DNA of 64,000 nt from DATAUD01 sp036501665 (GTDB lineage Bacteria; Verrucomicrobiota; Verrucomicrobiia; Limisphaerales; Palsa-1400): positions 1 to 64,000 of the forward strand of contig DASXZW010000113.1 in assembly GCA_036501665.1 (NCBI GenBank). The letters are read 5' to 3'. This document shows, piece after piece, positions 18,641 through 26,954 of the stretch. Within the stretch, counting starts at the first letter, position 1. Each line of letters starts with the position of its first letter. Both the position numbers and the translations under genes were made by a program. The notes beneath the pieces are model-generated. The model did no database searches. It worked only from the letters and a program-made list of their open reading frames with translations, and had not been told where the DNA came from.

Positions 18641-20479
18641 TCACTGATGATGAATTCGATAGAATTCTGTACCCGTGGCCGGGGCAGTGGCCGAGACACT
18701 GTAAGTGCCCGCGCTTCCGGTTACAGTTGCACCCGCAGCCGCTCCGTAAGTTCCCTTGAGGGTCGTAGCGGATTGCAGTGTATAGGTCGAAGCAGCGTCG
18801 TTTTCTGAATCAGTAAATGCAATGGTCAAAGTCTGGCCGGAACGAGTGACGCCTGTGATTTTGATGCTCGAACTGCCGGTGTTTGTGCCACCGCCGCCGG
18901 AACTGGTGTTTGTGCTCAATGTCAGAGGCGACGAGAAAGTGGTGTTCGTGCTGCCGCCGGGAGGAGTCCAGACACGCCACAGATGGCGGCTTGTTGAGGC
19001 AGCGTATAGATTCCCGACATTGTCCCATGCCGCGCAGGTGTAAGCCTGACCCCAGTCAAGATTTGTCAGCACTTGCACTGTTGCGCCGTTGGTGACTGAG
19101 ATTACCGAACCGTTCGTCGCATTGAGAACACGAATGCCTCCGCCAACGCCGTTATCATTTCCTGCGGACATCGGGAAGGCGACCATTGTGGGATGCTTGC
19201 GAGAATTGATGACCGTGTCCTCGATCGCTTCAAATGTCGGATCAGTCGAGCCGAGGGTGTTGACCGCAGTGCCAAATCCCCATTTGACCTGTCCGGGAGT
19301 TGTGCCCAAAGCGTAGTTGAATGCGGTCAAACCGTTTGTGTCGAGGGGGGGCAGATCGCCGCCGTTCCAATTCGTAAATACCATCGCGCGCAATGCAGCG
19401 TCTTCTCCGGGCAATCCTTGGGCGCAAAAGATATCGAGGTTTGTATCCACCATGCAACCTCCCGTTGAACCAAAACTCATATCATTCCCAGGTTGCACAA
19501 CCTGAACCCCGTAAGGATCTGTAATATCAGAAGCTCCGTTTGTGAGGTGAAACATCCATATTCCCCAATTATTGGCAGCCGCAGGGCCATCAACATCGCA
19601 TAAGTAAATTGATGCATTCGTGGTAGTCGTTTCAAGAACGTCAAACATTTGAATGCCAATCTGGAGAATGCTCATGCCGAAGTCTGGGTTTTGGGTGTAA
19701 GTATGATTGCTATTGTCGCTGATCACTATGCCGTTTGTAGTGGCTTGCATGTCAGTTGCAATGATTGCGCCATACTCGCTGTTATCCACCCAGTAAATTC
19801 TGTCGTCCTCGCCGATTCGTACCTTCATCGGATCGACGTTTAACGGCGAGGTTCCCGGCATTTGGCCCGGAGTCTCGAGGTCTCCGCCGTCGTCATCCAG
19901 ATAGCCTGCGTTGCCGTACCAGCCTTCTTCAGCCTGCGAGCCATCAGCGTTCATCTTGTAAAGGCCTACCATTTGGGCTGCTGCCGGAACACTGGGAGCC
20001 GAAATATTTCCCCCTGCCGCTGCGGCGCTGCTCATCACGACACGTCCGTAGTAAGGACTGTTGCTGTTGTTGTTTACAGCGATTCCCAGAGGATAAAACG
20101 CAGGCATGCCGGGATTGGAATCGACGCTGATTTGCTGCCATGTTGTGAAACCGGCGGTAGCCGCCGTAATTGCAACCGAAAATACCCCGTTCGTGAGATG
20201 TTGCCCCAAACTATTCGTGCCCGGCCAATTGACACTGTTTGAGCCCATTGCCGTCCCGCCTGTCAACGTGACGATGTTGGTGGTTCCTTCCATGATCACG
20301 ATTTTGACACTCGTGGCGGCCTGGTTGAGGCGGTAACTAATGTTCACGTTTGTCCCGCTGTTGGTCGGAGCCAGGACTCCATTGAATCGGATATCCGTGG
20401 CGTAAATATTGGCGCGAGCGCTAAAAGTTGACAAAAGCAATCCGGCGAAGAGACACAGAACGACACGACAGGTTTTCAT
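18641..20479 (-). CDS. Secreted beta-rich protein with FlgD-like Ig domain
   Basis: The 612-aa protein has a signal peptide. An N-terminal Ig-like domain (about residues 25-115) resembles the FlgD-type domain ('NISYRLNQAATSVKIVI', 'NGVFSVAITA'). A long beta-rich middle looks like a propeller or esterase-lipoprotein-like repeat region ('GRVVMSS', 'IGEDDRIYWVDNSEYG', 'NVGNLYAASTSRHLWRV'). A C-terminal 90-residue beta domain ends 'FYRIHHQ'. Tyr/Asn-rich propeller-like strands suggest binding or scaffold duty outside the cell. No catalytic motif was found. Confidence 0.8.
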   Translation of the reverse strand: MKTCRVVLCLFAGLLLSTFSARANIYATDIRFNGVLAPTNSGTNVNISYRLNQAATSVKIVIMEGTTNIVTLTGGTAMGSNSVNWPGTNSLGQHLTNGVFSVAITAATAGFTTWQQISVDSNPGMPAFYPLGIAVNNNSNSPYYGRVVMSSAAAAGGNISAPSVPAAAQMVGLYKMNADGSQAEEGWYGNAGYLDDDGGDLETPGQMPGTSPLNVDPMKVRIGEDDRIYWVDNSEYGAIIATDMQATTNGIVISDNSNHTYTQNPDFGMSILQIGIQMFDVLETTTTNASIYLCDVDGPAAANNWGIWMFHLTNGASDITDPYGVQVVQPGNDMSFGSTGGCMVDTNLDIFCAQGLPGEDAALRAMVFTNWNGGDLPPLDTNGLTAFNYALGTTPGQVKWGFGTAVNTLGSTDPTFEAIEDTVINSRKHPTMVAFPMSAGNDNGVGGGIRVLNATNGSVISVTNGATVQVLTNLDWGQAYTCAAWDNVGNLYAASTSRHLWRVWTPPGGSTNTTFSSPLTLSTNTSSGGGGTNTGSSSIKITGVTRSGQTLTIAFTDSENDAASTYTLQSATTLKGTYGAAAGATVTGSAGTYSVSATAPATGTEFYRIHHQ

Positions 20480-20611
20480 AGCTCAATTTTTTTCTTAAAC
20501 AACACCGGCTTGCGCCGAAATTCCAGCTCCTAAGTAATTTATCGTAGCAGATCACAATCCGCCGTCAACTGTCAAAATATAAAGCGTTGAACCTTAATAA
20601 GTTGCAATCAC

Positions 20612-21037
20612 TCAACCTGGTTCATTTGATTGCAATCCGTTTCGCACTGTCTGAACCAGCTTTTGGGGAGGATAAGGTTTTTGCAAAAAATTCACCCCTT
20701 CCACGAGGACAAAATCGTTGCCAAGCAGGTCCGCGCTGTAACCAGTTGTGTAAACAACTTTGAGCTTGGGATTTTCCGCCTTGAGCTTCTCGGCCAGTTG
20801 CCGGCCTGAAATGCCGTCGGGCATAATCATGTCTGTCAACAGCAGATCGACGTGCGGCTGCTTTTCGTTCCAAAGTTCCAGCGCCGCCAAACCGGTGGGG
20901 GCTTCAATCACTTCAAAGCCGACCCGTTCCAGGACTTTGCGAACAAGCGCGCGAAGGGTCGGTTCATCTTCAACGACCAATATCGTTTGCTTTGACGCTG
21001 GTTGCTCTTCCACGGCGACTTTGTTGTCCTTTTCCAT
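20612..21037 (-). CDS. Single-domain response regulator (CheY-like)
   Basis: From ATG 21037 the 141-aa protein is a lone receiver domain: acidic pair in VVEDE, phospho-acceptor Asp in LLLTDMIMPDG, conserved Thr in YTTGYSA and Lys in LQKPYPP. The frame is open to a TTG at 21055. No output domain follows, so it acts by protein contact, like CheY or the stand-alone receivers paired with hybrid histidine kinases. No cognate kinase is nearby; it sits 32 nt after pheS, where pheT would be expected. Confidence 0.93.
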   Translation of the reverse strand: MEKDNKVAVEEQPASKQTILVVEDEPTLRALVRKVLERVGFEVIEAPTGLAALELWNEKQPHVDLLLTDMIMPDGISGRQLAEKLKAENPKLKVVYTTGYSADLLGNDFVLVEGVNFLQKPYPPQKLVQTVRNGLQSNEPG

Positions 21038-21069
21038 CGCGCAAAGCAAGTTCAAAGTGACTCGCCAAA

Positions 21070-22068
21070 TCAGAATTGACGGAGAAATCGCACGTCATTT
21101 TCGTAAAAAAGCCGGATGTCCGTGACGTTATACCGGATCATGGCGATTCGTTCGATGCCAAAACCAAACGCCCAACCGCTCCAGACTTCAGGATCATATC
21201 CGACTTGCTCGAAAACCTGCGGATGCACCATGCCGCAACCGGCAATCTCCAGCCATTCCTTGCCCATCTTGCGGGTCATCGCGCTGGAAAAATCAATCTC
21301 GAAGCTCGGTTCGGTGTAGGAAAAATAGTGCGGGCGAAACCGTATTTTAATCTCGTTGCCGAGCAGTTCCTTAAAAACGAATTCGACCGTCCCTTTCAAA
21401 TCGCCAACGGTCACGTTGCGATCTACGTATAAGCCTTCGATCTGTTGAAAAGTTGGATTGTGCGTCGCATCCGGATTGTCGCGGCGATAAACGCGTCCGG
21501 GAACGAGGATGCGGACGGGCGGTTGCTGCTTTTCCATGACGCGGATTTGCACAGAGGAAGTGTGCGTCCGCAAAAGCAGACGGTTCTCAGAACCCGTTTT
21601 CAAATAAAAGGTGTCCTGTAAATCGCGCGCGGGATGATCGGCAGGGGTATTGAGCGCGTCAAAGCAATGGTATTCATCCTCGATCTCAGGACCATCCGCC
21701 ACCGCAAAGCCGATCTTGCGGAAGCTGCGAACAATGTCCTCGGTGACTTGCGTCAGCGGATGAAGCTGACCGAGCGGACGGCGTCGACCGGGCAGGGAGA
21801 AATCTGTCGGCTCTTTTGGAAGCGCCGCTTTGAGTTGGAGAGCGGCACGGCGTTCGGCCATCGCAGATTCCAGCGCGACTTTGGCTTCGTTGATGAGTTT
21901 TCCAGCGGCAGGGCGTTCCTCTTTGGGCAACGTCCCGAGTTGTTTCATCAACGCGGTAAACTTCCCGTTTGGCCCAATCCAAGCCCCTTTGGCCTGGTCA
22001 AGCGCCGCGAGATCAGAAGCGCCTGTCAATTCGACCAGCGCCGCTTGCTTGAGCGGTTCAATGTCCAT
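21070..22068 (-). CDS. pheS: Phenylalanine--tRNA ligase alpha subunit
   Basis: PheS is the catalytic chain of the (alpha-beta)2 phenylalanyl-tRNA synthetase. The 332-aa product has the coiled-coil N-terminus and class II synthetase motifs: motif 2 in 'VPGRVYRRDNPDATHNPTF' and motif 3 in 'WAFGFGIERIAMIRY'. Length is normal. Upstream are rplT and rpmI, but pheT does not follow; a response regulator does. The leader segment between rplT and pheS holds an inverted repeat. Confidence 0.96.
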   Translation of the reverse strand: MDIEPLKQAALVELTGASDLAALDQAKGAWIGPNGKFTALMKQLGTLPKEERPAAGKLINEAKVALESAMAERRAALQLKAALPKEPTDFSLPGRRRPLGQLHPLTQVTEDIVRSFRKIGFAVADGPEIEDEYHCFDALNTPADHPARDLQDTFYLKTGSENRLLLRTHTSSVQIRVMEKQQPPVRILVPGRVYRRDNPDATHNPTFQQIEGLYVDRNVTVGDLKGTVEFVFKELLGNEIKIRFRPHYFSYTEPSFEIDFSSAMTRKMGKEWLEIAGCGMVHPQVFEQVGYDPEVWSGWAFGFGIERIAMIRYNVTDIRLFYENDVRFLRQF

Positions 22069-22072
22069 ACAT

Positions 22073-22221
22073 GGAGCGCGACCGTCCCGGTCGCATCCGT
22101 CGGCGGAATCTTTTCGAGGATCGCCTGGAAAGGGTCTTTGTCCATATCAACCTGACAGAGGGTTCCCACCCGATGTGTCTGGCGAGACGCCAAACACCGC
22201 GACCGGGACGGTCGCGCTTCC
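22073..22221. repeat. REPIN/MITE-like element with ~22-bp inverted ends
   Basis: GGAGCGCGACCGTCCCGGTCGC (22073-22094) and its near-perfect reverse complement (22199-22221, one extra T) flank about 105 bp. Each end is itself a GC-rich partial palindrome (GCGACCG/CGGTCGC). Between them is a small GGCG-AGA-CGCC hairpin. It fits the layout of paired REP elements and occupies almost all of the rplT-pheS gap. Confidence 0.6.
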
Positions 22222-22232
22222 AAGGCCCACTC

Positions 22233-22607
22233 CTACGCTTTTTTCCCGGCCTTGACTTTGAGCGCGTTGTTGGAAAGTTCAACGAGCGCGGCAAAAGCAG
22301 GGGCGTCCGTGGCTGCCAAATCGGCAATGATCTTGCGATCCAGGGCGCACTTGGCGGCCTTCAAACCTTCCATGAAACGGCTGTAAGTCGTCCCGGCGGC
22401 ACGGGCGGAGGCGTTGATGCGTACCTGCCAAAGAGCGCGGAATGTGCGCTTTTTGGTCTTGCGATCACGATACGCGTATTGCATTCCGTGATCGAGCGCG
22501 TCGGACGCGTAACGATACAGCTTGGAGCGCTTGAGACGAAAACCCTTGGCGGCCTTGATTGTGCGAATCCGGCGCTTGCGGGAGGCGGGTGAGTTTGTTA
22601 CTCGCAT
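22233..22607 (-). CDS. rplT: 50S ribosomal protein L20
   Basis: The 124-aa basic protein contains the L20 signature: 'AKGFR..RSKLYRYA', 'KTKKRTFRALWQVRINASAR', 'YSRFMEGLKAAKCALDRKIIADLA'. It binds 23S rRNA early in large-subunit assembly and in many bacteria also represses its own operon. It follows rpmI by 21 nt. The C-terminal extension 'LKVKAGKKA' is modest. Confidence 0.97.
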   Translation of the reverse strand: MRVTNSPASRKRRIRTIKAAKGFRLKRSKLYRYASDALDHGMQYAYRDRKTKKRTFRALWQVRINASARAAGTTYSRFMEGLKAAKCALDRKIIADLAATDAPAFAALVELSNNALKVKAGKKA

Positions 22608-22628
22608 AAAATTAGAAGTGAACCGGTG

Positions 22629-22838
22629 TTAATGGCTGAACGGCAAATTTTGCAGAATGCGATACGCGTCCGTCGGATCGACAATGGCACCGGTGCCCAA
22701 ACGACGGCGGCGCTTGGGGTTCTTGGTCTGCAGCAAGTGGCGTTTGCCGGCATGGGAACGCTTAACTTTGCCAGTCCCGGTGATCTTAAAGCGTTTGGCC
22801 ACCGCTTTCTTCGTTTTGATGCCTTTTGGACGTCGCAT
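22629..22838 (-). CDS. rpmI: 50S ribosomal protein L35
   Basis: From ATG 22838 the 69-aa product starts MRRPKGIKTKKAVAKRFK and has the L35 pattern 'SHAGKRHLLQTKNPKRRRRLG' followed by 'YRILQNLPF'. It is preceded by AAAGGA about 13 bases upstream. The frame is open to 22892, but homologues begin here. infC, normally in front of rpmI, is not present; the next gene upstream is divergent. Confidence 0.95.
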   Translation of the reverse strand: MRRPKGIKTKKAVAKRFKITGTGKVKRSHAGKRHLLQTKNPKRRRRLGTGAIVDPTDAYRILQNLPFSH

Positions 22839-22950
22839 ATATATTAATAATCCTTTTCTTTCAAAAGGACGCGAAATATAGAGTGTGAGCATGGGACAAG
22901 CAAGAGGTATTTTTGACGGAGTGGCTGAGAGGAATTCCCCCCCGTTTTTT

Positions 22951-23040
22951 CCTAATCGTAATCCTAATCCTAATCTTAATCGAATTCCGCCTGAAACGGG
23001 AAGATTAGGATTACGATTAAGATTAAGATTAAGATTAGGA
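22951..23040. repeat. ATTAGG/ATTAAG hexamer repeats in inverted orientation
   Basis: The left arm (22951-22988) is CCTAAT, CGTAAT, CCTAAT, CCTAAT, CTTAAT followed by CGAATTC; the right arm (23003-23040) is GATTAG, GATTAC, three GATTAA units and GATTAG. The arms are complementary with few mismatches around a 14-nt spacer, giving a cruciform of more than 30 bp. It separates the divergent rpmI operon and the CbiX-like gene. Confidence 0.75.
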
Positions 23041-23087
23041 ACAGAAACGCAAAATGCTCGTCTGCGCTCTTTGGACTTTAACCCCGC

Positions 23088-23939
23088 GTGAACGACGATT
23101 TTTCAAATGCCGCCCTGGTGCTTGTCGCCCACGGCTCCACGCTGAATGCCGATTCCGCTGCGCCGGCCTTTCAACACGCCGATGAACTGCGACGCCGAAA
23201 AATTTTCGCGCAGGTGCAGGAATCGTTTTGGAAACAGGAGCCGTATGTTTGGCAGGTGCTTCGCGGAATATTTGCGCCCAAGGTTTTCATCGTGCCGCTG
23301 TTCATCAGCGAAGGTTATTTCACGGAGGAAGTCATCCCGCGCGAACTTGGGTTTTGCGGAAAAGACGAAACGAACTTTTCTCGTGTGCAGAAGCGAAATG
23401 AGCAGACGCTGCATTATTGCGGGCCGGTTGGAACTCACGCGAGCATGACCGCAGTGTTGTTGGCGCGTGCGAGTGGAATTGTTGAGCAATTTCCCTTTCC
23501 ACGTCCGCCAAAACCTGCGGAGACAGCGCTGTTCATCGCCGGGCACGGCACGGGAAATAACGAAAACTCCCGCAAAGCCATCGAGACGCAAGTCGAGTTG
23601 ATTCGCGCCCGCTCGCTTTATGCGGAAGTTCATGCCACATTCATGGAAGAGGAACCGCGCGTCGGCGATTGCTACAAGATCGCCAAGGCCCGCAACATTG
23701 TGATGGTCCCGTTTTTCATCAGCGATGGATTGCACTCGAACGAGGATATTCCCGTGATGCTCGGCGCGCCAAAAAACGTGGTTTCAGAACGGCTGAAAAC
23801 CGGCCAGCCAATCTGGCGCAACCCAACTGAACGCGAAGGAAAACGGCTCTGGTACTCCGCGAGCGTCGGCAGCGAACCGCACCTGGCTGACGTCATTCTG
23901 GAACGCGTGCGCGAAGCATCAAAATGTACCGTGCAGTAA
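23088..23939 (+). CDS. CbiX/SirB-like chelatase family protein
   Basis: A 283-aa protein made of two class II chelatase-type halves. The first has LVLVAHGSTLN (metal-ligand His) and 'FIVPLFISEGYF'; the second has LFIAGHGTGNNENS and 'IVMVPFFISDGLHSNEDI'. Family members insert Co, Fe or Ni into sirohydrochlorin-type tetrapyrroles, or are two-domain relatives of unproven activity. The start is GTG at 23088. No other cobalamin or siroheme gene is adjacent, though QueG (cobalamin-dependent) is encoded nearby. Function is by family only. Confidence 0.85.
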   Translation: MNDDFSNAALVLVAHGSTLNADSAAPAFQHADELRRRKIFAQVQESFWKQEPYVWQVLRGIFAPKVFIVPLFISEGYFTEEVIPRELGFCGKDETNFSRVQKRNEQTLHYCGPVGTHASMTAVLLARASGIVEQFPFPRPPKPAETALFIAGHGTGNNENSRKAIETQVELIRARSLYAEVHATFMEEEPRVGDCYKIAKARNIVMVPFFISDGLHSNEDIPVMLGAPKNVVSERLKTGQPIWRNPTEREGKRLWYSASVGSEPHLADVILERVREASKCTVQ

Positions 23940-24030
23940 ATCCCGTTGGCCAGATTCGTTATTGAACCAGCAGTGTGGCGACGCTCCCTTCACGATTGCG
24001 ATTAGGCTTACAATGGATTATCGTCGCTGA

Positions 24031-24186
24031 ATGAGTGGTGTTGCGGAAATCGAATTGGCGATTGAACGACTCTCGCCCGCTGAGGTGAAAGAACTGGCAG
24101 CGTGGCTGGACGAATATCAGCAGATGGTCAACGCTTCAGGCGAAATGTTTTCTTTATACGACCAGGAGGAAGGGGCGAAGTCATAA
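24031..24186 (+). CDS. Small putative antitoxin (51 aa)
   Basis: ATG 24031 to TAA 24186 encodes a short acidic helical peptide (MSGVAEIELAIERLSPAEVKELAAW begins a predicted helix; no more than the first part is distinctive). It lacks a recognisable DNA-binding fold. Its TAA shares one base with the ATG of the MazF-like gene (TAATG), so the pair is translationally coupled in the antitoxin-toxin order. It resembles the short antitoxins found with orphan PemK/MazF proteins; identity is inferred from context. Confidence 0.7.
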   Translation: MSGVAEIELAIERLSPAEVKELAAWLDEYQQMVNASGEMFSLYDQEEGAKS

Positions 24187-24503
24187 TGCCAGCAGCCAGA
24201 CGAGGTGAAATCTGGCTGGTGGATTTGGGCATGGTGCAAAAAACCCGCCCTGTCGTTATTTTAAGTATTGCCTTTCTGGATCACGAACGTGCCGTGGTGA
24301 CTTATGTTCCTCGCACTACCTTGGTTCGTGGCACACGCTTCGAGGTTTCACATGAAGCTCGCGGATTTGAGACAGGTGTATTCGATGCTCAAGGCTTGGG
24401 TGGCGTTCCAATCGTAAAACTTGTTCGCAATATGGGAATTACCGATCTGGCGACGCTTGAGCGGGTCGAGATTGCTGTCAAGAAGTGGCTCGGACTGATC
24501 TAA
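24186..24503 (+). CDS. MazF/PemK-type endoribonuclease toxin
   Basis: From ATG 24186 the 105-aa product begins MPAARRGEIWLVDLG and contains the 'KTRPVVILS' motif, both hallmarks of the MazF/PemK fold; the conserved Arg in KTRP and the later Thr/Ser ('YVPRTTLVRGT') are present. MazF toxins cut mRNA at short sequences and arrest translation. The open frame continues upstream to 24102, but the overlap with the antitoxin stop fixes the start. Toxin activity is predicted. Confidence 0.88.
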   Translation: MPAARRGEIWLVDLGMVQKTRPVVILSIAFLDHERAVVTYVPRTTLVRGTRFEVSHEARGFETGVFDAQGLGGVPIVKLVRNMGITDLATLERVEIAVKKWLGLI

Positions 24504-24519
24504 ATACTTCTGGAATTGT

Positions 24520-25941
24520 ATGCTTCCAATTCTTTCGATTCAGCAGATGCGGCAGTGGGAAAAGGCGACTTGGGCTACCGGCCAAACCGAGGAGCACGTC
24601 ATCCAGTTGGTGGGAAAAAAACTGGCTGCGCGAATCGTGGAGTTATCAAGCTCCGGCGACGCCATTTTGATCGTCGCGGGCAGGGGACATAACGGCGATG
24701 ACGCGCGCGCCGCAATTCCCTTCATGCCGGATCGGAAAGTATTTCTGCTCAACGTCACCGATCCTCAAAGAGGCCAGGTCGAGTTTTTGGATTTTATAAA
24801 GCGATGCGGAAAGCAACGACCAAAATGGATCGTGGACGCGCTTTTCGGAATTGGCCTCAGCCGTCCACTCGATGAGCATTGGTGCAAATTAATCGAAACG
24901 CTCAACGGCTCAAGCACCCCAATTCTCGCTGTCGATGTGCCTTCCGGGCTGAATGTAGATACCGGTAAAACCGAAGGTGCCGCGATTCGCGCTGAGTTAA
25001 CGCTGACCGTTGGCGCTCCGAAGACCGGACTTCTTAAAGCGCCCGCGTTCACGGGAAAAGTGGAGGTGATCTCCGACGTCGGTTTCGCGGAGTGTTCAAT
25101 TGACAGTGAACTGAACTGGACGACGCCGGATGATTTCGAAGGATTGCCGCCGCGCCGTCCGGTTGATGGCAACAAAGGCACTTTCGGCCATGTGGCGATC
25201 ATCGCGGGGAGCGGCGGTTATCATGGAGCGGCGGTATTGTCGGCTCGCGGCGCTTTGCGGGCGAGGCCGGGGTTGGTTTCGGTTTATCCACAGGCCCAGG
25301 CTTACATTCCGGTCGCATCGCAGCTTCAATCCGCGATGGTTCACGTCTGGAAGGGAGAATCGCATCCCAAAAACTGCACCGCAATATTGTTTGGCCCCGG
25401 CCTGGCGGGCAAGGATGTGCCCGACTTTTTGAAGGAACAAGTCAAAGAACTTTGGCATAACACTTCGCTGGCGATGATCGTCGATGCGAGCGCTTTAGAT
25501 TGGCTGGAATCCGGCCCAACTCCGCAGAACGCCGTTCGCCTTATTACTCCGCATCCCGGAGAAGCAGGACGGATGCTCGGCTCCAACGCCAAACAAGTGC
25601 AGTCAGATCGCCTCGGCGCGCTTCGTGCGCTGTCAAAAAAGTTTGGCGATTGCATCGTCGTTTTGAAAGGGCACCAAACGCTTGTGGGCCGTTCCACCGG
25701 CAAGGTTTTTGTCAACAACTCCGGCAATCCATACCTGGCGCAAGGTGGTAGCGGCGATTTGCTTTCCGGTTACGTGGCAGGCTTGCTGGCGCAGGCCGAT
25801 TGGCGGCGCAACCCGCTTTTGACGGTGCGTTATGCGGTATGGCAGCACGGCGCCAGCGCGGATGCTCTATCGCGTGTCCGGCGCAATTGGACTATTGAAG
25901 ACTTGTCTGCTCACTTGGGCGAGGAGGGAGTTGGAGAATGA
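24520..25941 (+). CDS. nnr: Bifunctional NAD(P)H-hydrate epimerase/dehydratase
   Basis: The 473-aa protein repairs damaged NAD(P)HX. Residues 1-205 form the epimerase (YjeF N) domain, with 'LAVDVPSGLNVDTG'; residues 215-473 form the ADP/ATP-dependent dehydratase, with 'NKGTFGHVAIIAGS', 'TPHPGEAGRML', 'VVLKGHQTLV' and catalytic Asp in AQGGSGDLLSGYVAGLL. The epimerase loop reads GRGHNGDDA where the family consensus is GxGNNGGDG, so epimerase activity may be altered. It starts 16 nt after the MazF-like toxin gene. Confidence 0.93.
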   Translation: MLPILSIQQMRQWEKATWATGQTEEHVIQLVGKKLAARIVELSSSGDAILIVAGRGHNGDDARAAIPFMPDRKVFLLNVTDPQRGQVEFLDFIKRCGKQRPKWIVDALFGIGLSRPLDEHWCKLIETLNGSSTPILAVDVPSGLNVDTGKTEGAAIRAELTLTVGAPKTGLLKAPAFTGKVEVISDVGFAECSIDSELNWTTPDDFEGLPPRRPVDGNKGTFGHVAIIAGSGGYHGAAVLSARGALRARPGLVSVYPQAQAYIPVASQLQSAMVHVWKGESHPKNCTAILFGPGLAGKDVPDFLKEQVKELWHNTSLAMIVDASALDWLESGPTPQNAVRLITPHPGEAGRMLGSNAKQVQSDRLGALRALSKKFGDCIVVLKGHQTLVGRSTGKVFVNNSGNPYLAQGGSGDLLSGYVAGLLAQADWRRNPLLTVRYAVWQHGASADALSRVRRNWTIEDLSAHLGEEGVGE

Positions 25942-25965
25942 CAAGTCGAAAGTCGTAGGATTCAT

Positions 25966-26772
25966 TCAGAATGCAGAATTCACTTTGGTTGGCTGAATTA
26001 TTTGCGAGGCCGGCCAGGCTCCGCTTGCTGGAACCGTAGTATTCAGAATCATCCAAATGCAGTCCGCGTACGAAATTTGCCCGCCTGTCCCGCGCCACTT
26101 TTTCAATTGCGCATGGCCGTCGGCAAACGAAAAAGCGCCCGCGCCCCCGTGATAGTTGGCCGGTAGATCAACAACCGATAGGCCCGAATTAAAGTTGGTC
26201 GTCAATACCATGACGAAATAACCGTCATTAATTGTCTGTGCGCTTTCGTCCAAAAACACGAACGAGGAGGCTGGCTGTCGAATGTCGGTGGTTTTCTCGT
26301 TATTGAGGAAATTGGGGTTAATCATCATTCCTTTTCCATGCATGTAATTATTAATCGAGACGCTGCGAACGCGCCCGGACGCCGGGTCAGACGGACATCG
26401 GTAAATCATCGTATTCTTCGTGTATGAGCCCAGCAGCGATCGGGACAGCAGCAGTGAATTGGTTTGATCCAGCGGTGAGTTAACATTGCCGACCACCCAA
26501 TTCAAGTTTGTTACGTACTCAGGCTGGAGCATACCCACATTGGGAACCGTGGTTTGTAAAAAATCGTCTGAATAAAGCATCCATGCTGCATTCATTTGCT
26601 TGAGATTGTTGACACAATAAGTGCCCTGGGCCTGCTGCTTACTTCTGGCAAGTGAAGGTAGCAGCAAGGCTGCCAGAATCCCAATGACTGAGATCGCGAC
26701 CAAAAGTTCGATCAGTGAAAACGCAGAGGTTTTGTCTGAGATTCCCCTTTGAAATGTTAGCACAGCAGACAC
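25966..26772 (-). CDS. Pseudopilin with H-X9-DG motif
   Basis: The 268-aa protein has a prepilin leader and helix (SAFSLIELLVAISVIGILAALLL) and the exact C-terminal motif His-GGAGAFSFA-Asp-Gly (H-X9-DG), defining the Verrucomicrobiota/Planctomycetota secretion-associated pseudopilins. It is presumably processed by the type II secretion or type IV pilus peptidase and assembled or displayed at the cell envelope. It converges with nnr (24-nt gap) and its 5' end overlaps an upstream reading frame of the rightward gene. Confidence 0.92.
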   Translation of the reverse strand: MSAVLTFQRGISDKTSAFSLIELLVAISVIGILAALLLPSLARSKQQAQGTYCVNNLKQMNAAWMLYSDDFLQTTVPNVGMLQPEYVTNLNWVVGNVNSPLDQTNSLLLSRSLLGSYTKNTMIYRCPSDPASGRVRSVSINNYMHGKGMMINPNFLNNEKTTDIRQPASSFVFLDESAQTINDGYFVMVLTTNFNSGLSVVDLPANYHGGAGAFSFADGHAQLKKWRGTGGQISYADCIWMILNTTVPASGAWPASQIIQPTKVNSAF

Positions 26773-26954
26773 GAGTTATTTCGCGCTTTTTTGGATTTTC
26801 TTCCTTACTTATACGTATGCAAGTCATTTTCCTAACTACGCTTATCCATTTCTTTAATGACGATGCGCCGAAACTGATCGCATTGAATTCACCGCAAAGG
26901 AAGAGCGATTTGGTAGGTTGTATAAATTGCTTTCCTTGCGCGGACGCATTTGTT

